Assembly (NCBI GenBank): GCA_021804965.1
Contig: JAJZGG010000015.1
Location: forward strand, 1-41,468
DNA from: Acidobacteriota bacterium
Lineage (GTDB): Bacteria; Acidobacteriota; Terriglobia; Terriglobales; Acidobacteriaceae
Direction of reading: 5' to 3'
Length of the DNA stretch: 41,468 nucleotides
The notes beneath the pieces were generated by a model. It had not been told where the DNA came from, did not search any database, and saw only the letters and a list, made by a program, of their open reading frames with translations. Positions 27,006 through 35,140 of this stretch are shown here, in pieces; position 1 is the stretch's first letter, and every line of letters starts with the position of its first letter. A program made the position numbers and the translations under genes.

Positions 27006-27947
27006 GTGCCTCGATATCTCGTCACCGGTGCGGCCGGATTCATCGGTCGATCCATTGCCGCAGCCCTGCTGGCTCGCGGGGAATCTGTTCGCGGCGTGGA
27101 CAACTTCGCCACCGGCAAGCGCCACAACCTCATCGGTCTGGAGGCCATGGAGTTGCTCGAGGGCGACCTCTCGAACCCGGCCATCGCCGAGCGCGCCTGC
27201 TCCGGCGTCGAGATCATCTTTCACCAGGCCGCGCTGCCCTCGGTGCCGCGCTCGGTTGCCGATCCGCTCAGCACCAACGTTGCCTGCGTCGATGCCACGC
27301 TGCAGTTGCTCGTGGCCGCCCGTGCTGCCGGCGTCCGCCGCATCGTCTATGCCGCATCCTCCTCGGCCTACGGCGACACGCCCACCCTGCCCAAGCATGA
27401 GCAGATGCCGCCCAACCCCATCTCGCCCTATGCCGTCGCCAAGCTCACCGGCGAGTACTACATGCGCTCCTTTGCCCGCGTCTACGGCATGCAGACCGTC
27501 TGCCTGCGCTACTTCAACGTCTTCGGGCCTTATCAGGACCCCACCTCGCAGTACTCCGGTGTGCTGGCCGTCTTCTGCCGCCGCATGCTCGCCGGCCAAA
27601 CCCCGCTCATCCACGGCGATGGCGAACAAAGCCGCGACTTCACCTTCATCCAGAACACCGTCGAAGGCAATCTCCTCGCCGCCCACGCCGATGCCGCCGC
27701 CGTCAGCGGACAGGTCATGAACCTGGCCACCGGCGAGCGCATCACGCTCAACCAGGTCGTCGAGCTGCTGCGCGAGCTGACCGGCTACAGCGGCCCGGTC
27801 GAGTACGGTCCGCCGCGCGCCGGTGACATTCGCCACTCGCTGGCCGATATTTCGCTCGCCGCCTCGCAGATGGGCTACACGCCTTCGGTCAACTTCCGCG
27901 AAGGGCTGCGCCGCACCGTCGACTGGTATCGCACGCTGCAGGACTGA
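27006..27947 (+). CDS. NAD-dependent epimerase/dehydratase (UDP-sugar 4-epimerase type)
   Basis: A 313-residue extended SDR. TGAAGFIG (7-14) binds NAD. AASSSAYG (116-123) and the YxxxK pair Tyr142/Lys146 form the active site. RYFNVFGP and DFTFI.NTVEGN are typical of WbpP/GalE-like UDP-GlcNAc or UDP-GlcNAcA 4-epimerases; the exact substrate is not settled. With the divergent dehydrogenase it could make UDP-GalNAcA-type precursors. The start is GTG with GGAG seven bases upstream. A 144-base gap separates it from the Wzz-Wza fusion gene. Confidence 0.9.
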   Translation: MPRYLVTGAAGFIGRSIAAALLARGESVRGVDNFATGKRHNLIGLEAMELLEGDLSNPAIAERACSGVEIIFHQAALPSVPRSVADPLSTNVACVDATLQLLVAARAAGVRRIVYAASSSAYGDTPTLPKHEQMPPNPISPYAVAKLTGEYYMRSFARVYGMQTVCLRYFNVFGPYQDPTSQYSGVLAVFCRRMLAGQTPLIHGDGEQSRDFTFIQNTVEGNLLAAHADAAAVSGQVMNLATGERITLNQVVELLRELTGYSGPVEYGPPRAGDIRHSLADISLAASQMGYTPSVNFREGLRRTVDWYRTLQD

Positions 27948-28091
27948 GCGCGCCCGGCAGGCATTGCAGACCGGCTGAGCTTGCAGCGCGTCCATGGCTG
28001 CAGCAAAAACCATCCCCGCTGCGCATCCGGGCCGCAGCCCGATGTATGCTTGCTGCAAGGTTTTCATTTATTCAACTGAGGTTCTGCAGCC

Positions 28092-30641
28092 GTGACGGAG
28101 CATTCCTCCGATTCCCGTCCTTACCATCCCGCATTCGCTTCGGAACCGGCTGCTGCGTACTCCCTGCGTGGGCTCATCGCGCTGCTGCGCCGTCGCCGCC
28201 GGTTTTTCCTCCTCACACTGGGCTCGCTGCTCGTCCTTTGCGGACTCTATTTTGTCCTCGCGCCCAATCAGTATGAGGCGGCAGCGCTGGTCTCGCTCGG
28301 CATGCAGAGCAACCCCTCCGTCAGCCTCGCCGCAGCCGCCGAATCCGTCGCGCCGGCCACCATCCTCAGCGCGCCGCTGCAGTTGGAAACCATCGTCGAT
28401 GTCCTGCGCAGCCAGCGCCTGGCCTGGCGCGTGATCCAGGAACTCAACCTCCAGCAGCAGCCGGCCTTCTGCCCGCGCTGCAGCAGCCGCTTCCCGCATC
28501 TCGATCTGCGCACCGCCGGGCCGGAGGCGCAGGGTTATCTGATCGACCGATTCCAGCGCAGTCTCCACGCCCGCGCCCTGCCGCGCACCCTGCTCATTCA
28601 GGTCGGCTTCCGCTGCCGCAGCGCGGAGCTTTCTGCCGCCGTCGTCAACCGCCTCATCGCCGACGAGATGGACGAGGAGACGCGCACCCGCCTGGATGCC
28701 ACCTCCCACGCCGCCGACTGGCTCCAGTCCCAGCTTGACGGCCTGCGCCGCGAAGCCGCCACCGATGAGACCACCCTCGCCGACTTCGAGCGGCAGCACG
28801 GTATTCTCACCTCCGAGCAGACGCTGGCCAACGGCGTCTCGGTTGAGATCGCCCGCGACCCATCCGCCCAGCAGGTTGATGATCTGGGCCGCCAGCTTGC
28901 CGCCGCCGAGGGCGACCGCATCGAGCGCGAAGCCCTGTATCGCGAGGCGAAGCAGGGCAATCCCGAGCAGGTGCTCGCTGCCAACCCCTCCTATCAGGCC
29001 ATCATGGCGCCCAGCGGAGCCTCGCTTGCGCTCCAGTTGCAGACCCGCCGCAGCGACCTGGCCACCCAGATGGCCCAGTGGCGCAGTGAGCATGGCCCCA
29101 ACTTCCCCCAGGTCCAGGAGCTGCAGCGCGCCATCGACAGTCTCGATGCACAGATTGCCGCCGCCAACGCCAGCCTGCTTCAGGGCTTTCGTCGCCTGCA
29201 GCAGGAGGCAGCCGACCGCGAGACGCTGCTGCGCCAGCAATGGCAGGCTGCCACCGAGCAAAGCCTGCAGCGCAACAGCCTCACCCTGCAGGATGCCGTC
29301 CTTCGCTCCCGCGTTCTCGCCGACCATGAGCTGATCACCCGGCTCGATGCCAAAATCCGCGAAGCCCGCCTGAACGCAGGCGCGCACGCAGCCTCCATCA
29401 CCGTCGTCGATCCGGCGCGCACGCCCTTCAAACCCGTCTCGCCCAACCTGCCCCTCGATCTGGCCATCACGCTCGTCTGTGGCTTCTGGATCGCCCTCGG
29501 AGGTGCCGTCATGCTGGACAATCTTTCCCCGCAGACTCCGCGCTCACTGCTCCTTCTGCTGCTGGCTGCCGCTGCGCTTCTGGCTCTGCCCGTGGCCCGC
29601 GCGCAGGCACCTACGCCCAGCACCTCCGGCATTCCCACCGGCGTTGTGCCGGAGTTTCCCAAGGATGCTCCTGCCATCCCCGCACCCAACCCCAAAACCG
29701 CGCCGCCCGTCTGGACCATCGGCACCCAGCTGCCATCGGCAGCCCGCGGAGCCTCTGCGGCTGCCAACGGCGCGTCGCCTGCCACGCAGCTTGGCACTCC
29801 CATCGCGCTGCCCATTCATGCCGGCGATTTTCTCGACATCAGCGAGTACCATGACCCGGACTTCCACTCCTCGGTCCGCGTTGCCGCCGACGGCTCTGTG
29901 CTGCTGCCTCTCATCGGCTCCATTCATCTGGCCGGCATGACCGAGAATCAGGCCGCCGAGGCCATCGATCACGCGCTCCTCGCCGACGGCATGCTCACCC
30001 ATCCCCAGGCCGCCGTCCTCGTCACCAACGCCGCCGGTCAGGACGTCAGCGTCCTCGGTGAAGTGGCCCGTCCCGGCGTCTATCCCTACGCCACCCATCA
30101 TCGCCTGCTCGATCTCCTCTCCGCCGCATCCGGTCTCACGCCCACCGCCGGCCGTCTGGTCATGATCTACCATCGGGATGCCCCACAGACCCCGCACAAC
30201 GTCATCCTCGACCCCTCCGGCACCGACGCCCGCACCGACCACAATCCCGAACTCCAGCCCGGAGACACCGTTCAGGTCAGCCGTGCAGGCCTCGTCTACG
30301 TCATCGGCGACGTTGTCCGCCCCGGCGGCTTTGCCGTCGATCCCACGCAGGGGCTCACCGTCGTCCAGGCCCTGTCGCTGGCCTGGGGGGCCACACCCAA
30401 CGCCGTCACCGGAAAAGTCATCCTCATCCGCAACCAGAAGGGCGGGCGCTCGCTCACCACGCTCAACCTCAAGCGCATGATCCGTGGCCAGGACCCCGAC
30501 ATCGCCGTCCGCGACCGCGACATTCTCTTCATTCCCGACAGCACCACCAAAAACCTCCTCAACAAGAGTCTGGAGGCCGCCGTGCAATCCGTCATTGGCG
30601 TCTCCCTCTACGCCGGACTGGTCTACTCGCAACGGTTCTGA
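28092..30641 (+). CDS. Fused polysaccharide co-polymerase (Wzz) and outer-membrane exporter (Wza)
   Basis: One 849-residue frame with two parts. Residues 24-473 are a Wzz-type co-polymerase: TM1 at about 38-57, a long periplasmic coiled-coil region (200-430) with an odd CPRC at 127-130, the Pro-rich ARTPFKPVSPN loop and TM2 at about 454-473. Residues 474-506 look exactly like a signal peptide ending ARA/QA. Residues 507-849 are a Wza-like export protein: a Poly_export domain (about 575-648), two SLBB domains (about 652-700 and 734-785) and a C-terminal amphipathic helix (NLLNKSLEAAVQSVIGVSLYAGL). Met474 has its own GGAGGT ribosome site. No BY-kinase domain is present. GTG start with GAGGT nine bases upstream. 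It may act as a polyprotein, a true fusion, or two products from one frame. Confidence 0.85.
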   Translation: MTEHSSDSRPYHPAFASEPAAAYSLRGLIALLRRRRRFFLLTLGSLLVLCGLYFVLAPNQYEAAALVSLGMQSNPSVSLAAAAESVAPATILSAPLQLETIVDVLRSQRLAWRVIQELNLQQQPAFCPRCSSRFPHLDLRTAGPEAQGYLIDRFQRSLHARALPRTLLIQVGFRCRSAELSAAVVNRLIADEMDEETRTRLDATSHAADWLQSQLDGLRREAATDETTLADFERQHGILTSEQTLANGVSVEIARDPSAQQVDDLGRQLAAAEGDRIEREALYREAKQGNPEQVLAANPSYQAIMAPSGASLALQLQTRRSDLATQMAQWRSEHGPNFPQVQELQRAIDSLDAQIAAANASLLQGFRRLQQEAADRETLLRQQWQAATEQSLQRNSLTLQDAVLRSRVLADHELITRLDAKIREARLNAGAHAASITVVDPARTPFKPVSPNLPLDLAITLVCGFWIALGGAVMLDNLSPQTPRSLLLLLLAAAALLALPVARAQAPTPSTSGIPTGVVPEFPKDAPAIPAPNPKTAPPVWTIGTQLPSAARGASAAANGASPATQLGTPIALPIHAGDFLDISEYHDPDFHSSVRVAADGSVLLPLIGSIHLAGMTENQAAEAIDHALLADGMLTHPQAAVLVTNAAGQDVSVLGEVARPGVYPYATHHRLLDLLSAASGLTPTAGRLVMIYHRDAPQTPHNVILDPSGTDARTDHNPELQPGDTVQVSRAGLVYVIGDVVRPGGFAVDPTQGLTVVQALSLAWGATPNAVTGKVILIRNQKGGRSLTTLNLKRMIRGQDPDIAVRDRDILFIPDSTTKNLLNKSLEAAVQSVIGVSLYAGLVYSQRF
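29499..29513 (+). promoter_or_regulatory. Internal ribosome binding site and ATG for a separate Wza product
   Basis: GGAGGT (29499-29504) lies six bases before an in-frame ATG (29511-29513) that begins the internal signal peptide. Translation from here would give a 376-residue exported Wza (29511-30641). It is the best Shine-Dalgarno match in the locus. Confidence 0.6.
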
Positions 30642-30643
30642 CC

Positions 30644-31861
30644 ATGCAGCGGATTGTCTCCATCCTTCTGGTCCTCTACGCCTTTGCCGTTCCCTGGCAA
30701 TATGCGCTGGACCTCGGCGAGCCCTTCGGCAACGTGGCCCGCATCGTCGGCCTGCTGCTGCTGGCCGCGGCCATCCCCGCCCTGCTTGCCCGTCCGCGCT
30801 GGAGCCGTCCGCATCCGCTGTCGCTGCTGGTGCTGGCGCTCTTTCTTTACCTGTCGGCCACCTACCTCTGGTCCATCGATCCGCTGGCCACGCTGGACAA
30901 GATCCGCGCCTACTTCCAGGTCATGATGATCGTCTGGATCGCCGGCGAGTTCGTCGAGCGCCCCGCCCAGTTCCGCGCGCTGCTGCGCGCCCTGCTTCTC
31001 GGCTCCATCGTCCTCTGCGCGCTCACCTTTGCCGGATTTCTCTCCGCATCCGCCGCCGCTGCCGCCGAACAGGCCCGCTTCACCGCCAGCGGGCAGGACC
31101 CCAACGACGTTGCCCGCTTTCTCGATCTCGTCTTTCCCATCGCGGCCTACCTTATCGCCATCGAGCACTCCCGCTGGCTGCGACTGCTGGCCGCGCTCTA
31201 CTTCCCGCTCGGCCTGCTGGCCGTCCTGCTCACGGCCTCCCGCGGCGGATTTCTCGGCGCCGTCGTCGCCCTGCTTGCTGCCGCCGTTCTCTTTCTCCAC
31301 TGGCGGCCGGTCTTTGCCGCCTGGGCCGGACTGCTGCTGGCTCTTTCCGCCTCGGCCACAGTGCTCATCGTCCCGCCGGAAACCTTCGCCCGTCTGGCCA
31401 CCATTCCCGCCCAGTTTGCCTCGCTCGACTTCAACGACCGCTTCAGCATCTGGACCGCAGGTCTGCATGCCTTCGCTCACGCACCCTGGCTCGGCTTCGG
31501 GGCAGGGAATTACGCTCTTGCCTCTGGCCTGGCCGCCGAGGATACCGCCCACAACACCCTCGTCGCGCTGCTGGTCATGGGCGGCCTGCTGGCCGCCTCG
31601 CTGCTGGTTGCCATCCTGCTGGCCGCTCTGGCCGCCATCCTGCGCGCGCGCGGATTGGCACGCAGCGCCTTCCTCGGCGTCTTCCTCGTCTGGTGCGTCA
31701 CGGCCAGCGTCGGCTCGGTTGAGGAGAATCGCATGACCTGGCTCATCTTCGCCTGCTTCCTGCTCGTCGGCAAAGGTCTGGCCGAGCCGGAATCTCCACC
31801 CGCATTGCCCTCACTGCTTCCGTCCGCGCCGCCACTGTCTCCGCAGGAGTCGGCCGGATGA
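30644..31861 (+). CDS. O-antigen ligase/polymerase family membrane protein (Wzy-like)
   Basis: A 405-residue polytopic protein with about eleven hydrophobic segments. The Wzy_C/WaaL-type core is LTASRGGFLGAVVALLAA (about 200-217), followed by a periplasmic loop and DRFSIWTAGLHAFAHAPWLGFGAGNYA with the conserved W-x5-H-P-x2-G-x-G pattern and HNTLV. Polymerase and ligase cannot be told apart by sequence; the position between the Wzz-Wza fusion and the flippase favours a Wzy polymerase. It begins two bases after the fusion stop and overlaps the flippase start by four bases (ATGA). The cytoplasmic tail is Pro/Ser-rich. Confidence 0.86.
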   Translation: MQRIVSILLVLYAFAVPWQYALDLGEPFGNVARIVGLLLLAAAIPALLARPRWSRPHPLSLLVLALFLYLSATYLWSIDPLATLDKIRAYFQVMMIVWIAGEFVERPAQFRALLRALLLGSIVLCALTFAGFLSASAAAAAEQARFTASGQDPNDVARFLDLVFPIAAYLIAIEHSRWLRLLAALYFPLGLLAVLLTASRGGFLGAVVALLAAAVLFLHWRPVFAAWAGLLLALSASATVLIVPPETFARLATIPAQFASLDFNDRFSIWTAGLHAFAHAPWLGFGAGNYALASGLAAEDTAHNTLVALLVMGGLLAASLLVAILLAALAAILRARGLARSAFLGVFLVWCVTASVGSVEENRMTWLIFACFLLVGKGLAEPESPPALPSLLPSAPPLSPQESAG

Positions 31862-33231
31862 TCACTCCGTCGGCACTGCCAGCACAAAGAGAACAGGCCG
31901 CCAGCCGTCGCGTCTTCCGCGCCGCCACCTGGATCACGGCCGCCGCGCTGCTGGTCAAGCTGGCCGCCACCGGCAAGGAGTTTCTCATCGCCGCGCGCTT
32001 CGGCCCCGGTGTGCTCGTCGATGCCTTCCTGCTCGCATTCCTCATTCCCAACCTGCTGGCCAATCTCTTCGCCGAATCGATGAATCAGGCGCTGGTTCCG
32101 GCCATCATCCTCGTCCGGCGCGAGCAGGGAAGCGCGGCGGCCACGGCCATCAGCTCCGTCGCCCTCGCCGTCAGCCTCGGCATGCTCGTCCTGCTGGCCG
32201 TGCTGCTGGCCATGCTGGCGCCGCTTCTGCTGCCAATCCTTTTCCATCTACCGCCCGACTCCCGGCAGCTCACCATTCACCTCTTCCGGCTTCTTCTCCC
32301 GTTTGCGCTGCTGGCTGCGGTCGCCTCCAACGGCACCGCCATCCTCAACGCCGCCGAGCACTTCGCCGCACCGGCGCTGGCCCCCGTACTGGTGCCGCTC
32401 AGCATCCTGGCCTGCCTGCTCCTTGCGCCGCACTCCTGGGGCATCCTTGCGCTCGTCGTCGGCACGCTCGTCGGAGCACTGCTCTGGGCCGCGCTCATCC
32501 TCGTGCTGCTCCTTCGCAGCGGCCAGCCGTGGTTCACCCTCCGCTGGAGCTTCTCGCCTCAGCTGCGCCGCCTCTTCGGCCAGTATGCCAACATCCTGCT
32601 CAGCAGCCTCGTAGCCTCCGGTGGCCTGCTCATCGATCTCATGATGGCCTCCTGGCTTGCCGTCGGCAGCGTGGCCGCGCTCAACTGGGGCAGCCGCTTT
32701 TCCGCCGTCGCCATGACCATCCTCGGCAGCGCCGTCGCCACCTCCATCACGCCCTACCTTGCGCAGCGCGTCGCCGAGCGGGACTGGGCAGGCTGCCGCC
32801 AATTGCTGCGTCAGCACACCCTCCGCGCCGCCGCCGTCACCCTCCCCGTCGCCGCGCTGCTGCTCCTTGCCTCGCGTCCGCTCATCGCGCTTGCCTTCCA
32901 GCACGGAGCCTTCCGTGCGCAGGACACCCATCTGGTCGCCGCCATCCAGTCTGCCTTCGCGCTCCAGATTCCCCTCTACGTCGTCAGCCGCATCTTCTAC
33001 CGCTTCCTTCTCGTCCTGCAGCGCAGCCATCTCGTGCTTGCCTGTGGCCTGCTCAACCTGCTGCTCGACATCGTCTTCAATCTCGCGCTCATGCGCAGCT
33101 TCGGCGTGGTCGGCATCGCCTTCGCCACCTCGCTCTGGATGCTCTCCACCTTTCTGTTTCTGGCCTTCTGGGCGCGCCGCCTGCTGCACCAGGCCGAGCG
33201 TGCCGAGGCTCCCGGAGGCAGCCGCGCATGA
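31858..33231 (+). CDS. MurJ/MviN-family lipid flippase, probable polysaccharide-unit flippase
   Basis: A 457-residue MOP-superfamily transporter with 12-14 membrane helices. The N-terminal segment (AALLVKLAATGKEFLIAARFGPGVLVDAFLLAFLIPNLLANLFAE) and the second repeat (LAFQHGAFRAQDT, IPLYVVSRIFYRFLLVLQ) match the MurJ family more closely than classical Wzx. Location within the exopolysaccharide operon suggests it flips lipid-linked polysaccharide units rather than lipid II. It is shorter than typical MurJ (over 500 residues). Overlaps by four bases with the gene on each side, so translation is probably coupled along the operon. Confidence 0.86.
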   Translation: MITPSALPAQREQAASRRVFRAATWITAAALLVKLAATGKEFLIAARFGPGVLVDAFLLAFLIPNLLANLFAESMNQALVPAIILVRREQGSAAATAISSVALAVSLGMLVLLAVLLAMLAPLLLPILFHLPPDSRQLTIHLFRLLLPFALLAAVASNGTAILNAAEHFAAPALAPVLVPLSILACLLLAPHSWGILALVVGTLVGALLWAALILVLLLRSGQPWFTLRWSFSPQLRRLFGQYANILLSSLVASGGLLIDLMMASWLAVGSVAALNWGSRFSAVAMTILGSAVATSITPYLAQRVAERDWAGCRQLLRQHTLRAAAVTLPVAALLLLASRPLIALAFQHGAFRAQDTHLVAAIQSAFALQIPLYVVSRIFYRFLLVLQRSHLVLACGLLNLLLDIVFNLALMRSFGVVGIAFATSLWMLSTFLFLAFWARRLLHQAERAEAPGGSRA

Positions 33232-34046
33232 CCACGCATCGCCAGGCCCCCGGCCCGGTCGCAGCCCCATCCAGCTCGCCATCCAGCTCGCCATCAGGCG
33301 CGCAATACCTGCTCCGCATCGACGATCTCACCCCGCGCATGGAGCCGGGTTGCTGGCCTGCGCTCGTCGCGCTCATTCGCCGCCACGCCCTGCAGCCCAT
33401 CCTCGCCGTCATTCCCGACTGCCAGGACCCCGCACTGAACCGCACCCAACCCAATCCGCAATTCTGGCCCGAGCTGCGCGCCCTGCAGCAGGCCGGAGCC
33501 GCCATCGGACTCCACGGCTACCGTCATCTCTGCCAGTCTCGTGGCTACGGTCTGGTGCCCATGCATCGCAGCAATGAGTTCGTCGGCCTGCCCGCCGCCA
33601 CGCAGCACGACTGGATTCGCCACGGCATCCAGCTGCTGCACCAGCAGGAGCTCACGCCCACCCTCTGGGTCGCCCCGCGCCACGGCTTTGACCGCACCAC
33701 GCTCCAGGCTCTCCAAGCCAACAGCATCCGCATCGTCTCGGATGGATTCGGCACCGCGCCCTACCGTCGCTTCGGCTGCATCTGGCTTCCGCAGCAGCTC
33801 TGGCAGCCGCGCCTGCACGCCCGTGGTCTCTGGACCCTCTGCATCCACCCGGCCACGCTCACGCCCGCCTCGCTCGCCAGCCTCGCATCCTTCCTCGACC
33901 AGCACGCCCATCGCTTCACCAGCGTCCCTCGCGTGCTCAACGAGTGGCCCATCCCCGCAGCCTCGCTCGCCACCCATCTGCAATCCCTGCGCGGCAGCCT
34001 GCGCCTTCACGCCCGTCGGCTTCTGCGCCCGCAAACCTCCGCATAA
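33228..34046 (+). CDS. Polysaccharide deacetylase-like protein (NodB fold, DUF2334-like)
   Basis: A 272-residue protein starting in the flippase stop (ATGA). YLLRIDDLTPRM gives Asp32 and Asp33, and GLHGYRH gives His96 and His100, which together form the metal-binding D-D/H-x3-H site of NodB-type deacetylases. WVAPRHGFD is the usual third block. It has no signal peptide, so a cytoplasmic deacetylation of precursor or lipid-linked sugar is likelier than action on exported polymer. The N-terminal Ser/Pro repeat (PSSSPSSSPSG) is low-complexity. The last 40 bases overlap the convergent glycosyltransferase gene. Confidence 0.78.
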   Translation: MTTHRQAPGPVAAPSSSPSSSPSGAQYLLRIDDLTPRMEPGCWPALVALIRRHALQPILAVIPDCQDPALNRTQPNPQFWPELRALQQAGAAIGLHGYRHLCQSRGYGLVPMHRSNEFVGLPAATQHDWIRHGIQLLHQQELTPTLWVAPRHGFDRTTLQALQANSIRIVSDGFGTAPYRRFGCIWLPQQLWQPRLHARGLWTLCIHPATLTPASLASLASFLDQHAHRFTSVPRVLNEWPIPAASLATHLQSLRGSLRLHARRLLRPQTSA

Positions 34047-35140
34047 ATCGCCGCATACCCGGCCACCATGAGCTCGCTGCCAAACGCGTCCAGCACCCGT
34101 CTGCGTGCCCGCTCCCCCATCGCCGTGCGCTCCGCTGCATCCCCGGCCATCAGGCGCAGCATCGCCTCAGCCAGCCCGTCGCCGTCAGCATCCTCCAGCG
34201 GCACCAGCCATCCCGTCTCCCCATCCGTCAGCACCTCCCGCGCACCGGCCGTCGCCGTTGCCACAGCCGGCACTCCGGCCGCTCCAGCCTCCAGCAGACA
34301 CAGCGGCAAACCCTCCCACTGCGAAGCCAGCACCACTGCATCGCAGTGGGCCAGCATCCGCTCCGGCTGCGGCTGGAATCCATGCCAGTGCACGCGCTCA
34401 GCCACGCCCAGCGCTGCAGCCATCGTCTCCAGCTTGGCGCGTTCGCTGCCCTCGCCCAGCACGTGCAGCTCCACCGCGCCCGTCCCGCCTGCCACCACCT
34501 GCGCAAAGGCACGCAGCAGCCGCGGATAATCCTTCACCGACTCCAGCCGCCCCATTGCCAGCCAGCGAAAACCCGCATGCTCCTGCCGCTCGGCCATCGG
34601 CAGCGCGTCCACGCCATTGCGCACCACGCGAATCTCCCCCGCATGCAGACCAGCCTCCATTGCCGCCACGCGCACCGCATCGCTCACCGCCGTCACGCAG
34701 TCGGTCGCCCACGCCGTTCCCCGATACAGCCTCCGGCTCCACTTTCCGCCCACGCGCGTCGAGTGCAGCGTGTCCACAATCCCCACCCCGCTGCCCACGC
34801 CCAGCAGCCGCGCCATGCGACAGAACCACGCGCCATGCGCCAGATGCCCATGCAGAATCTGCGGCGCAAACTCCCGCTGCCAGGCGCGAAATCGCCTCCA
34901 CCCGCGCGGATCAATCCAGGCCTTGCGCATGCCCAGGCTCACCACTCCCACGCCGCTGCTCCGGCTCCACGCCGCCAGCGCCGCATCCCCGGTGCCGCTC
35001 AGCATCACCACCGTCACCTGCCAGCCGTGCGCCACCAGCCCTTCGGCCAGCCGCATGGCAATGCGCTCGGCTCCGCCCAGCGCATCCAGCGTGGGAATCA
35101 CGATCCCGACCCGCCCCGTCTGCCCGCTGTTGCTCATCAT
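34007..35140 (-). CDS. Glycosyltransferase family 4 (GT-B)
   Basis: A 377-residue GT-B transferase. The N-terminal domain begins GIVIPTLDALGGAERIAMRLAEGL with the glycine loop typical of GT4. VSDAVRVAAMEAG and VVRNGVD mark the domain linker, and ASQWEGLPLCLLEAGAAGVPAVAT contains the E-x7-E donor motif. Acceptor and sugar unknown; cytoplasmic or membrane-associated. ATG 35140 overlaps the stop of the upstream transferase by four bases; a second ATG follows at 35137. The frame is open further upstream but antisense to that gene and compositionally poor. The 3' end overlaps the convergent deacetylase-like gene by 40 bases, an unusually long tail-to-tail overlap. Confidence 0.86.
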   Translation of the reverse strand: MMSNSGQTGRVGIVIPTLDALGGAERIAMRLAEGLVAHGWQVTVVMLSGTGDAALAAWSRSSGVGVVSLGMRKAWIDPRGWRRFRAWQREFAPQILHGHLAHGAWFCRMARLLGVGSGVGIVDTLHSTRVGGKWSRRLYRGTAWATDCVTAVSDAVRVAAMEAGLHAGEIRVVRNGVDALPMAERQEHAGFRWLAMGRLESVKDYPRLLRAFAQVVAGGTGAVELHVLGEGSERAKLETMAAALGVAERVHWHGFQPQPERMLAHCDAVVLASQWEGLPLCLLEAGAAGVPAVATATAGAREVLTDGETGWLVPLEDADGDGLAEAMLRLMAGDAAERTAMGERARRRVLDAFGSELMVAGYAAIYAEVCGRRSRRA

